IMG/VR virus record: IMGVR_UViG_3300030098_004930
Coordinates: 1-27,951 of that record
DNA from: a virus
Reading direction: 5' to 3' (one strand)
DNA: 27,951 nt
Notes under the pieces: generated by a model
Databases searched by the model: none
The model's input: the letters and a program-made list of their open reading frames with translations, nothing else
What the model was told of the DNA's origin: nothing
Position numbers and translations under genes: made by a program
In this document: positions 1 through 7,421 of the stretch, in pieces
How positions within the stretch are numbered: the stretch's first letter is position 1
How the letters are laid out: every line of letters starts with the position of its first letter

Positions 1-931
1 CTGCGAATATACTATTATTACTTGTCCATCCATATGTTTCTCTATGTGGGTTTACTTTATAATTCTTTAAATCTAAATATTCTTCTGAGTGTGAATTACC
101 AAAGACAATTTCAGCAGTTCTTCTTACGTTACCAGCCACAACACATTTTCCGATAAGATTCATAATGTCAACTATTGTCGTGATAGTGATTGGTTCTCCA
201 CTATTTTTTTCTAATACCTTTCTAATGTCTTCATGTACTTCTTCTAATGGTTCATGTCCACTTGATACACCACCAAAACCACTTATTGGTTCTCCTGCTG
301 GTCTTATCTTTGTGTAATCAAACTCTATTGGAGCTTGTCCGTGAAAGTAACTTTCTAATAGTAGTCTTAAAGATTCAACCCAACCCTCACGAGTATCAGG
401 TATTTCGTATACTTGTTCTTCTCTATTTTCTTGTATACCTTTAACTACTATCTCCCCAGCACCTTTTGTATCAAACCCCACACCGACACCTAACATACTC
501 GCATCCATAAGGAAACAGAAAGGTTTAGCATAGTCTTCTTTTAGTGTTTTGGTTGATACGAAGGCACAATTGTTTAGGGCGGCATATAAACCCTTTTTCT
601 CTGTGATAGGTGTTCCCATAGCCCACAGACCGCGTCCAGGCGGCAAAAACTTCATATTGAAAATTCGGTCATACATATCTTGAGCCGACTTTTGAGCTTG
701 CCACGCATTCCACCCTAATTGATGTGATTCAATCCAATTCATTTGCATATTGTAAGTCCCCTCTACAACACGCTGTACGGTTTCCCACCATCTTTCATTT
801 TTACCATTATCTTTGATTCTTGAGTAAGTTCTCATATAAACTAATTCACCCAAACCATTGAAACCAAACGGAGCTTTTTTTCTTTTGTATTTGCTTATAA
901 AGTTCTCCGATAAAACAAACTTTTTACTCAT
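1..931 (-). CDS. nrdJ: Adenosylcobalamin-dependent ribonucleoside-triphosphate reductase, 3' end outside window
   Basis: Reduces ribonucleoside triphosphates to deoxy forms for phage DNA synthesis, using B12 to generate the thiyl radical (class II, monomeric Lactobacillus leichmannii type). I translated it by hand: an ATG at 931 preceded by AAGGA opens a frame with no stop to base 1, giving about 310 of a usual 700-750 residues. Family blocks are collinear: KAPFGFNGLGELVYMRTYSR near residue 20, FLPPGRGLWAMGT (95-107), LNNCAF with Cys122 in the place of the family's first redox cysteine, GVGVGF, PDTREGW, IRPAGEPISGFGG, LIGKCVVAGNVRR and the final TSNNS. The segment between GVGVGF and PDTREGW is about 35 residues shorter than I recall for the Lactobacillus enzyme. 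The radical cysteine and the C-terminal cysteines lie outside the window. It is the last gene of the replication module seen here and follows the methyltransferase after 60 nt. Confidence 0.93.
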   Translation of the reverse strand, partial: MSKKFVLSENFISKYKRKKAPFGFNGLGELVYMRTYSRIKDNGKNERWWETVQRVVEGTYNMQMNWIESHQLGWNAWQAQKSAQDMYDRIFNMKFLPPGRGLWAMGTPITEKKGLYAALNNCAFVSTKTLKEDYAKPFCFLMDASMLGVGVGFDTKGAGEIVVKGIQENREEQVYEIPDTREGWVESLRLLLESYFHGQAPIEFDYTKIRPAGEPISGFGGVSSGHEPLEEVHEDIRKVLEKNSGEPITITTIVDIMNLIGKCVVAGNVRRTAEIVFGNSHSEEYLDLKNYKVNPHRETYGWTSNNSIFA

Positions 932-970
932 AGACTTTCCTTATGTTAACATCTTTGTGTGGACACATTC

Positions 971-978
971 ATAAATAT
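971..978 (-). promoter_or_regulatory. ATATTTAT leader element upstream of nrdJ
   Basis: Minus-strand ATATTTAT in the 60-nt gap before nrdJ, 40 nt upstream of its ATG. It is one of six copies found in gene leaders here. Its function is not known to me; a promoter -10 or RNA-processing role is inferred. Confidence 0.3.
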
Positions 979-991
979 TAAGAACAATCTT

Positions 992-2068
992 TTAATTCTT
1001 CTTAAATATAAAAATCGGTTCATATTTATATCCCGCACCCATCACACTTGATAATGTTAGTTGTAGTGTATCATTTTGAACAAACCCAAGTTCCTTTGCT
1101 ATTCTCTGAGTCTCTTCCTCTATGAACTTATACTTTGGTGTATTAGCAATATTGATTAACATATATTTACCACCCTTTAAACCTCTGTAGCAGTTCTCTA
1201 TTGTTTTTCTTAAAAAACCATTTACCCACTCTTGCTTTGTCGGAAACTTTATGTAACTTTGTGTATCCTCGTCACTATACTTCTCTGTATCAAAATAAGG
1301 AGGCGATGTAAAACATAAATCCAAAGAATTTCTATCTGGTATAAACTCTTCACTTCCTAATTTATGTAATTCTACTGACTTTTTCAAGTAAAAAAAATCT
1401 TTTTTTATTTTTTGCAATCCCTCGAATGTCAAACTCGATGGTTCTGTACCAATGTACTTTTTTCGTGAACTTGCCAGAAAACCTATGAGTCTTCCACCCC
1501 ATCCACACGACATATCCCAAATATTATCACCACCAAACTTCTCATATATCAGTTTAGCAGCAGTTGGTCTAAAATTACTGACAGATTGTGTACCTGTGTA
1601 TATCTTTATGGATTGTCTGAGTCTATTTTCTTTAAAAGTGTTTTTTTCCATACCCTCTTCACCTTTAAAATGTGTCGTATTCCACTTCCAACACTTACGA
1701 ATTGTCTTTTTGAATTTTTCATCGTCATTATAGATGTCCATAGGTGACATTTTAGCACCACCACATTTAACTTCCCAAAAATGTGGAAAGTATGTCCAAG
1801 CTAACCTCAAACAATGCATTGTCTGAACTATCTTATCCTCATCTAATATGGTATCAATATTAAACTTCTGTAACTTTCTCATATGGTCGTGTTTTTCTTC
1901 TTCGCGAATTGTGTAGTGGGGAAACCCATGTCTTCTGTAGTAATCAAAGACAACTTCTATCCCATACTCAATATCAACATTACGAATATCGTTTACAACT
2001 CTATCAAACTCAACATCTCGTTCATCATATCCAAAGACATTTGTTAATATATCGGGATTACTATTCAC
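992..2068 (-). CDS. Putative DNA (amino) methyltransferase
   Basis: Likely transfers a methyl group from S-adenosylmethionine to an exocyclic amino group of cytosine or adenine in phage DNA. The 358-residue protein carries an AdoMet-binding motif I, DMSCGWGGRL, near residue 184, and a catalytic motif IV, TSPPYFDTEKY, near 252. TSPPY is typical of N4-cytosine and some N6-adenine enzymes. The I-then-IV order with a long N-terminal region and little after the fold is unlike the standard beta class, so target recognition probably lies in the first 170 residues. The start appears to be GTG at 2068, overlapping the helicase stop by 8 nt, with GAGG about 9 nt upstream. No restriction gene sits beside it, which suggests a solitary methylase for protection or regulation. 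Specificity cannot be read from sequence. Confidence 0.8.
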   Translation of the reverse strand: MNSNPDILTNVFGYDERDVEFDRVVNDIRNVDIEYGIEVVFDYYRRHGFPHYTIREEEKHDHMRKLQKFNIDTILDEDKIVQTMHCLRLAWTYFPHFWEVKCGGAKMSPMDIYNDDEKFKKTIRKCWKWNTTHFKGEEGMEKNTFKENRLRQSIKIYTGTQSVSNFRPTAAKLIYEKFGGDNIWDMSCGWGGRLIGFLASSRKKYIGTEPSSLTFEGLQKIKKDFFYLKKSVELHKLGSEEFIPDRNSLDLCFTSPPYFDTEKYSDEDTQSYIKFPTKQEWVNGFLRKTIENCYRGLKGGKYMLINIANTPKYKFIEEETQRIAKELGFVQNDTLQLTLSSVMGAGYKYEPIFIFKKN

Positions 2069-3422
2069 TCATTAAATCCTCATAACGAGCAGACAACATT
2101 TGTTTAGTTTGGTTGTCTCTATTGTTGATTCTATGTTGAACATCTTTACCTTGAACTGAATTACTCTCAAAAATCTCAATCTTACCGATGTTTGTGTTGA
2201 TTCTTGCTGGATAAGTTAATCCATCAGGACCAAATCTGTTCTTTATCACATGAAATCTACCAGTATTACCTATCTTATCTTCTATCTTACGACTTAACGA
2301 CATTACGAAGTCTGCTGTCATCACTTTCGCATAAGATTCAGCAACTTTAGTTGCCTCAATCACATCCTCATCCAATGCACTTCTGTTTGCCTGTGATGCT
2401 GTCCATATTGGAACTTGTAATTCACCAGCCAAACCTCGTAAGTCCTCATAGATGTTACCAAGAGCATGTCTCATCTCACTTGACTTGTGAACATCTCTCA
2501 TGATGTCAGCATAATCTACTAAAACCATATCTACTTTATCACCAAATGTAACCACTTTTTTCAGATGAGCGGAAAGAGTATTAACAGTACAAGATTTGGT
2601 TGGATAGTATTTGATAGTCAAGTTACCTTTTAGATTGAACAGTTTTTCCATCACTTCTTCTTTATGATATTTTAGGTTCTGACTTTCCACACCACTAAAA
2701 ATACTATCATATCTTAATCCAACATAAGCCTCGTTTAACTCCAAAGTATAATGAACTACATTTAGTCCTTGTGATAAAGCATAAGCACCCATAGCACTTA
2801 ACACCCAAGACTTACCAATACCAGCAGGTGCCACAACAACACCAAGTTCTCCACCACCTAAACCACCTTGCATCAACTCGTTCATAATATCCCAAGGTGT
2901 TGGTGATGTCACACGAGCAGACTCCTCGTATCTTTGCTCTATATCTTGTAAGTAGTCGTGTCCTAAGTTTCTCTCAACACCAGCTTGCATAGCAGAGTCG
3001 ATAAGGGATTTTATTTCATCAGTATTACCATCAACCTCTAATATCTTAGCAGATTGGATAACAGCATCTTTTAAAACTTGTGTTTTGTGGAAGTCTAATG
3101 CCTTATCTTTGATATATTCCAAGTCTTCGGCTTCCATATGTTTGTAGACTTCTTTCAAAGAGTCCTTTACATTTACTTGTAGTAAATCCGAATCAATATC
3201 TTTTATCTTTATCTTAAATACTTCCATCGTGATGTTTGTTTTGTATTCTTGATAATACTCACGAATAGCTTTTACAATCCACTTGAAACCATCATTAGTT
3301 ATATACTTCTCATCTAAGATGTCTACAATTTGCTCTAAAAAAAGTTTATCACTAATTAAACATACGACAAACTTTACTTGAAAATTATATCCAAACTCTG
3401 ATATGTTTTTTGTCTTACTCAT
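2061..3422 (-). CDS. DnaB-like replicative helicase (gp41-like)
   Basis: Replicative 5'-3' hexameric helicase that unwinds the fork ahead of the polymerase. Counting from the ATG at 3422 the protein has 453 residues. The N-terminal ~170 residues are the DnaB-N-like region that would contact primase or loader. The RecA-type motor follows, with Walker A APAGIGKSW near 196-204, Walker B VDMVLVDYADIM near 296, and WTASQANRS near 340, which fits the conserved Gln of DnaB motif H3. I chose ATG 3422 over an upstream TTG (3437) because it forms a 4-nt ATGA overlap with the exonuclease stop and has GGAAG upstream. It is flanked by exonuclease and methyltransferase genes in one transcription unit. Assignment to DnaB-family helicase is firm; equivalence to T4 gp41 rests on context. 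Confidence 0.9.
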   Translation of the reverse strand: MSKTKNISEFGYNFQVKFVVCLISDKLFLEQIVDILDEKYITNDGFKWIVKAIREYYQEYKTNITMEVFKIKIKDIDSDLLQVNVKDSLKEVYKHMEAEDLEYIKDKALDFHKTQVLKDAVIQSAKILEVDGNTDEIKSLIDSAMQAGVERNLGHDYLQDIEQRYEESARVTSPTPWDIMNELMQGGLGGGELGVVVAPAGIGKSWVLSAMGAYALSQGLNVVHYTLELNEAYVGLRYDSIFSGVESQNLKYHKEEVMEKLFNLKGNLTIKYYPTKSCTVNTLSAHLKKVVTFGDKVDMVLVDYADIMRDVHKSSEMRHALGNIYEDLRGLAGELQVPIWTASQANRSALDEDVIEATKVAESYAKVMTADFVMSLSRKIEDKIGNTGRFHVIKNRFGPDGLTYPARINTNIGKIEIFESNSVQGKDVQHRINNRDNQTKQMLSARYEDLMSE

Positions 3423-4477
3423 TTTTTGTTCTTCCAATAGTGGTCAAGAATATTAAACTCTGTTAACCAGTTGTCAAAATTAGGTATTTGTCCCCATAAT
3501 TTATCCTTTACGAACAAAGTTTGCAACTGATATTTTACTAATTTTGGCGCCATTCCTCTGACCGAATCTCCGATTTTTAGTTTTGTCTGATTTTTGATAT
3601 CAGGATCTCCCAACTGCATTAGAAGATAGTTCCTCTTTATTATCAACTCATTATCTTGTATCATCTTTGATATTCTTGTGTTTCGTGATTTCGCCATGTC
3701 TATAAGGTCTTTGGTATTAAACTCCCTATCCTCTACTAAAAGTGGGAACTCTTTTATTAAGGTTTTAACACCTATACCTCTAACACCAGGTATATCATCT
3801 GATTTATCACCATCCACCACTCTACAAGTTAATACATTTTGCGGGTAAACTCCAAACTCTTTTTTTACTAATTCTCTATCATATAATATTTTTTTAGTAG
3901 GTGAATAAAGTTTCACCCTATCATCCACCAACTGATAGAAGTCTTTATCAGCTGACATAATCGTAAACTTACTATCTTTAAGAACAACACTTGGGATATA
4001 ACTCATTATATCATCGGCCTCTAAGTTGTCTATTGATACAATCGTTAGTGGAAGACATTCCAAATACTCAACAAGTCTCTTAAGTTGGAGAGCCATACTT
4101 TCTCGTTCATCATGAGGACCTCCACCCCAATCGACAAGACGATTCAAACGACTTCTAATCTTACGACCAGCTTTATATTGTGGATATATTTTTTGTCGTG
4201 GTTTGGAAGAGTTCTTACCGTCAAATACAATAATACAACGAGTAGGTTTAAACTTGTTAATTGTATATCTTATCGATTTTAAAAACCCAACCAAACCACC
4301 AACATGAGCACCATCTTCGTTTAAGGAAGGATTGACGCTGAAACTACGAATAAATGTATTGAAACCATCGACCAATAGAACATGATCGTTTAAGTTTTTA
4401 GTTTCAGGATTTACGTCAATCTCATCCTTAAATTCATAGAATCTTTTATTTAATAGATTCTTATTGGCACTACCCAT
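3419..4477 (-). CDS. 5'-3' exonuclease / flap nuclease (PolA N-terminal, T4 RNase H type)
   Basis: Removes RNA primers and 5' flaps from Okazaki fragments using two metal ions. From the ATG at 4477 the protein has 352 residues. The acidic metal ligands are in order: LLVDGFN (Asp37), IIVFDGK (Asp86), LEADD (153-157), SADKDFYQL (Asp177, Asp179) and VVDGDKSDDIPGV (222-232). A helix-hairpin-helix DNA-binding turn GVRGIGVKTL follows at 231-240. This is the 5' nuclease domain of bacterial Pol I as a separate protein, which complements the compact polymerase at 9483-10679 that lacks it. I prefer ATG 4477 to TTG 4483, because the ATG overlaps the recombinase stop by 8 nt and GAAGAG lies upstream. Confidence 0.9.
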   Translation of the reverse strand: MGSANKNLLNKRFYEFKDEIDVNPETKNLNDHVLLVDGFNTFIRSFSVNPSLNEDGAHVGGLVGFLKSIRYTINKFKPTRCIIVFDGKNSSKPRQKIYPQYKAGRKIRSRLNRLVDWGGGPHDERESMALQLKRLVEYLECLPLTIVSIDNLEADDIMSYIPSVVLKDSKFTIMSADKDFYQLVDDRVKLYSPTKKILYDRELVKKEFGVYPQNVLTCRVVDGDKSDDIPGVRGIGVKTLIKEFPLLVEDREFNTKDLIDMAKSRNTRISKMIQDNELIIKRNYLLMQLGDPDIKNQTKLKIGDSVRGMAPKLVKYQLQTLFVKDKLWGQIPNFDNWLTEFNILDHYWKNKK

Positions 4478-5567
4478 CGGCAAACTCTTCGTCTGTAGTT
4501 ACATCATCAATACCAAGTTGAGCAGAGTCATACTTTAGTATCAACTTTTCACAGATAGAGTCGTAGATGTATTCTTGAGTTTCTACATCAGATATAAGAG
4601 CACCGAAGTCTTTAGATTGGAACTTATGTTCTTCTCCATTTTGGTCAACGAAAGTATACCAAGCACCAGCTTGTTTTACTAACTTGTGGTCTTTCATTAC
4701 AGTTAACCAACTCCCATAATCATCAATACCTTTATCAAAGAAAAGTGGAAACTCAGCACTTCTCAAAGGTGGACCTAATCGGTTCTTGATTACTTGAGCT
4801 CTTATTTTAATACCAATAGTATCTTTTTTGGTATCTTTGATTTGTCCCATATTCTTTAATCGAATACGAGTCGAGGCATGAAAAGGAAGAGCCTTACCAC
4901 CAGAAGTAGTCCAAGGATCTCCAAACATCACACCTAATTTTTGTCTTAACTGATTGGTAAAGATTAAACAAACTTTTTGACGAGCAATCATTTGAGTAAT
5001 CTTTCTCATAGCTTTAGACAGAACGATGGCTTTACTTGTAGCCCAACCATCCTTGTCGAAGTCGGCATCCATCTCCACTTTGGTTGAAGCAGCAGCCAAA
5101 CTATCGACTAATATTGTAACCAGTTTATCTTTACTTGATTCACGAATCTTTGTAACTATTGTTTCGATTGTATCAAATATATCCTCAATTGTTTCTAAGT
5201 GGACATATAACATACTATCAGTATTCACACCAATAGCCTGTAAGAACTCACTTGAAACAGCAGACTCGGTATCAATATAAACTGCAAGACCATCTTTTCT
5301 TTGGGTAGAAGCAAGAGCGTGAGCACCAATAAGTGATTTACCACTTCCCTCTAATCCATTGATTTCTGTAATCCTTCCAGCAGCTAAACCACCGTGTGGT
5401 CTATTTGATATTGCCAAATCTAACAAGGTTGAACCTGTGCCAACCCAATCTGTTACATCGGTTGGAGTTTCTTGAACACCATCCAAGAAGTAAGCAACTT
5501 GGTTTGACTTGAATTGTTTGTTTAGTTCCCCAGCAATTATATCCGCTAATTCATCTCTATTAGACAT
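4470..5567 (-). CDS. uvsX: UvsX/RecA-type recombinase
   Basis: ATP-dependent strand-exchange protein that coats single-stranded DNA and drives homologous pairing, repair and recombination-dependent replication. The 365-residue protein has Walker A GLEGSGKS at 71-78, the E-containing ES pair after YIDT (98-102), Walker B VTILVDSLAAAS near 150-161 and IFTNQLRQKLGVMFGDPWTTSGG, which matches the L1/L2 DNA-binding loop region. Two features fit the phage UvsX branch of the RecA family: the short N-terminal helix region and the acidic C-terminus (VTTDEEFADG). The start is well supported by AGGAGAAA nine nt upstream. A strong terminator hairpin ends only a few bases before this ribosome site, so expression probably depends on read-through from the SSB gene or on an unseen promoter. 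Confidence 0.92.
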   Translation of the reverse strand: MSNRDELADIIAGELNKQFKSNQVAYFLDGVQETPTDVTDWVGTGSTLLDLAISNRPHGGLAAGRITEINGLEGSGKSLIGAHALASTQRKDGLAVYIDTESAVSSEFLQAIGVNTDSMLYVHLETIEDIFDTIETIVTKIRESSKDKLVTILVDSLAAASTKVEMDADFDKDGWATSKAIVLSKAMRKITQMIARQKVCLIFTNQLRQKLGVMFGDPWTTSGGKALPFHASTRIRLKNMGQIKDTKKDTIGIKIRAQVIKNRLGPPLRSAEFPLFFDKGIDDYGSWLTVMKDHKLVKQAGAWYTFVDQNGEEHKFQSKDFGALISDVETQEYIYDSICEKLILKYDSAQLGIDDVTTDEEFADG

Positions 5568-5577
5568 TTATTTCTCC

Positions 5578-5619
5578 TAAAAATTGGGTGAGCCGGAAAA
5601 GGAGGAAACCAGCTCACCC
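5578..5619 (-). terminator. Intrinsic terminator between SSB and uvsX
   Basis: The minus-strand RNA has an 11-bp stem, GGGTGAGCTGG pairing with CCGGCTCACCC (one G-T wobble), a 12-nt loop TTTCCTCCTTTT, then AATTTTT. It lies just after the SSB stop and just before the uvsX ribosome site. The loop contains CTCCT, complementary to the uvsX AGGAG. A 10-bp palindrome ACCGTACGGT (5621-5630) precedes it. Confidence 0.85.
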
Positions 5620-5630
5620 CACCGTACGGT

Positions 5631-6374
5631 TTATGAATTAAATAACTTATCGAAATCATCTTCTACATTTGAAGAACCTTCAGTAGCAACCATTTCTGGT
5701 TCTTTTTCTGTTGTTTCTTCTGTAGAATCTGATGGGTTTAGAAAGTTAGAAAGATGACTCTTTAACTCATCAAAAGTTGGTTCTTGATACAACTCTTTGA
5801 TGTCAGGTTGTTCATCTAACAATCTTTGTAGTAAGTTAGAATCATCGGAAAGTGCTGTAACGTTTGGTTTGACACGAATGGTAGTCTTACCATATTGGTT
5901 ACCAGCTTCAGCAGGCGTTTGTCTTTCGACAACAATATCACGACCTGTTGTAGCATCGGATATATCACCATAGTCTGGATCGGCTATGATACCAAGAAGT
6001 TCTTGATATACAGTTTTACCAAATCCCCAAAACTTTACACCTTCGGATTCTTCACCACGAACAACGACAGGAACAAAAGTTCTCATCTTTGGTTCGATTC
6101 TCTTACCTTGAATCCATTCATCTTTGTTGCCAGTTGATTTCAACTTATCAGCAAATTGTTGAACAGGATCAGGACGACCATATGAAAGTGGTGACAATAC
6201 AGTTTTATTAGGAACTAAACTGTAGTGAAAGAATAACTCACTAAAAGGATTGTTCTTATCATGTAAGTAAGGTACAATTCTAATTTGAGATTTTCCAGGT
6301 TGAGGTTTCCAAAACGCATTTGTTTGTGTGTTCTGTAACTGATTAAGACGGCTTTTTATAGCATCTAAGTCCAT
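5631..6374 (-). CDS. gp32-like single-stranded DNA-binding protein
   Basis: Coats single-stranded DNA during replication and recombination and recruits helicase loader and recombinase. The 247-residue protein starts with a basic segment (MDLDAIKSRLNQLQ) that would give cooperativity, followed by KPQPGKSQIRIVPYLHDKNNPFSELFFHYSL, the gp32 core signature. The tail is acidic and ends EDDFDKLFNS, as expected for partner docking. It contains no cysteine at all: where T4 gp32 carries its zinc-binding cysteines, this protein has SYGRPDPVQQFADKL. The fold therefore must be stable without zinc, as in some marine relatives. It has the best-looking promoter in the window and a terminator directly after it, so it is probably made as a strong separate transcript. 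AGGAG precedes the ATG. Confidence 0.9.
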   Translation of the reverse strand: MDLDAIKSRLNQLQNTQTNAFWKPQPGKSQIRIVPYLHDKNNPFSELFFHYSLVPNKTVLSPLSYGRPDPVQQFADKLKSTGNKDEWIQGKRIEPKMRTFVPVVVRGEESEGVKFWGFGKTVYQELLGIIADPDYGDISDATTGRDIVVERQTPAEAGNQYGKTTIRVKPNVTALSDDSNLLQRLLDEQPDIKELYQEPTFDELKSHLSNFLNPSDSTEETTEKEPEMVATEGSSNVEDDFDKLFNS

Positions 6375-6415
6375 GTTTATTCTCCTAGTTTATGTTTATT
6401 ATTATTGTTACACCT

Positions 6416-6423
6416 ATAAATAT
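6416..6423 (-). promoter_or_regulatory. ATATTTAT leader element upstream of SSB
   Basis: Minus-strand AATATTTATAGG, 42 nt upstream of the SSB start and inside its predicted mRNA leader. It belongs to the recurrent leader motif. Because it lies downstream of a sigma70-like promoter, it could be a second, late promoter or an RNA signal. Confidence 0.3.
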
Positions 6424-6458
6424 TACTTAAGTAAAATTTGTAGATAACCAATTTATAT

Positions 6459-6487
6459 AATATACAAACTTTTGATGAAAGAGTCAA
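6459..6487 (-). promoter_or_regulatory. Sigma70-like promoter for the SSB gene
   Basis: On the minus strand TTGACT is followed after exactly 17 nt by TATATT, each matching 5 of 6 consensus bases. Transcription would start near 6451 and give a leader of about 75 nt. The -35 box overlaps the stop codon of the glutaredoxin gene. Early expression by host RNA polymerase is the simplest reading. Confidence 0.65.
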
Positions 6488-7026
6488 GAGATTTTTTCAA
6501 GTATTTTATCAACTTTTTCTTCTAAGGCAGACAACCTACTTTCTACAGTAGTAGGTTTAGTTTTGTATGCCATGTATTGTTTGTAAACCATATCTATCAT
6601 CCTATCTTTAGGTATTACATTTGAAGGAAGATTGTTTTTATTTTCCTCGTACCATAATATAACATCTTTTTTCCAAACTTCCAAATCTTTTTTTGTAGAA
6701 GTTTCGATGTTTAGTTGCGGCATAGGTTTTATTGGTTTTTTTTCTGGTATAGGTTCGGCTCGTAAAAACTTTTGAATATCTTTCTTGTCTCTATAACCCA
6801 AAAGAGTTGTACCTATATTTGAGTTGTATATAAGAGGAACAACATTCTGTAACTTGCCCATACGAATAACACTATCGTATATTACCTTTGATTTTTGCTC
6901 ATCAATAGAATGAATCTGAATCTTTTGTTCATCATTCAGAGTTTCATTTATTTGGTCTATTGACGGCTTCATTTTCTGACACCAGACACATCCACTTCTG
7001 GTAAAAAAATATATTGGTGACGCCAT
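6484..7026 (-). CDS. Glutaredoxin/thioredoxin-like protein with C-terminal extension
   Basis: Small dithiol oxidoreductase that probably supplies electrons to a phage or host reductase. The first ~90 residues are a thioredoxin fold: beta strand SPIYFFTRSG, active site Cys13-Val-Trp-Cys16, and cis-proline in NVVPLIY (Pro64). Residues 91-105 are a proline- and lysine-rich linker. Residues 110-155 form a predicted helical segment (LEVWKKDVILWYEENKNN), and residues 160-180 (VESRLSALEEKVDKILEKI) look like a short coiled coil for self-association. Glutaredoxins are usually 80-100 residues, so the 180-residue length is unusual. The B12 reductase at the left end of the window is an obvious but unproven client. 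It is coupled to the preceding gene by a 1-nt TAATG overlap. Confidence 0.75.
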   Translation of the reverse strand: MASPIYFFTRSGCVWCQKMKPSIDQINETLNDEQKIQIHSIDEQKSKVIYDSVIRMGKLQNVVPLIYNSNIGTTLLGYRDKKDIQKFLRAEPIPEKKPIKPMPQLNIETSTKKDLEVWKKDVILWYEENKNNLPSNVIPKDRMIDMVYKQYMAYKTKPTTVESRLSALEEKVDKILEKIS

Positions 7027-7421
7027 TATAACTCTATTATCTTTAGTATCCTTGTTGGTATTTTCTGTAAACCTTCTTTATTCGATATTAAAATCATATT
7101 CTTATATGTGTCCCATTCGACCTGATAGTTAGTATCCAACACTCCGTTGTTTATTAACTTTATCAGTTCGTTTAGGGCGTTTATCGTATAAAGTGTATTG
7201 GTTATCTTTTTACGATGTAAAGATATTGTATTCTTTACAGCATTAAAATCTATTTCATCTTGTTGATTAACATTATAAGTACAAATTAATTCTTTTGGTT
7301 TGTCCTCATTTTGTAATACATAAATCTTTTCAAACACGACCTTGAAGTTTTTTGTGATGTCACGAATTGATTGCTCAAGATTATGCTGAGTCGTGAATGT
7401 ACATAGTAATTGTGTTTTCAT
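7026..7421 (-). CDS. Conserved-looking phage protein of unknown function
   Basis: A 131-residue soluble protein that I cannot assign to a characterised family. It has no signal peptide or membrane segment. The central stretch DFNAVKNTISLHRKKITNTLYTINALNELI looks helical and basic on one side, and the ends are beta-rich (LLCTFTTQHN at the N-terminus, YKNMILISN and TRILKIIEL near the C-terminus). I have the impression that similar proteins occur in other marine T4-like phages, but this is memory and not a search result. It shares 1-nt TAATG junctions with both neighbours, so it is translated together with the large protein before it and the glutaredoxin after it. Confidence 0.65.
   Translation of the reverse strand: MKTQLLCTFTTQHNLEQSIRDITKNFKVVFEKIYVLQNEDKPKELICTYNVNQQDEIDFNAVKNTISLHRKKITNTLYTINALNELIKLINNGVLDTNYQVEWDTYKNMILISNKEGLQKIPTRILKIIEL

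Noticed and set aside
3420-3437. TTG start for the helicase, and similar TTG starts at 4483 and 26832
   Set aside because: Each has an ATG 6-15 nt downstream with a ribosome site and, in two cases, a typical stop-start overlap.
6413-6423. TATAAATA T4-type late promoter boxes on the plus strand (here and at 21589 and 25122)
   Set aside because: They would drive transcription against every gene in the window, and no plus-strand gene follows. The minus-strand reading is reported instead as a leader element.
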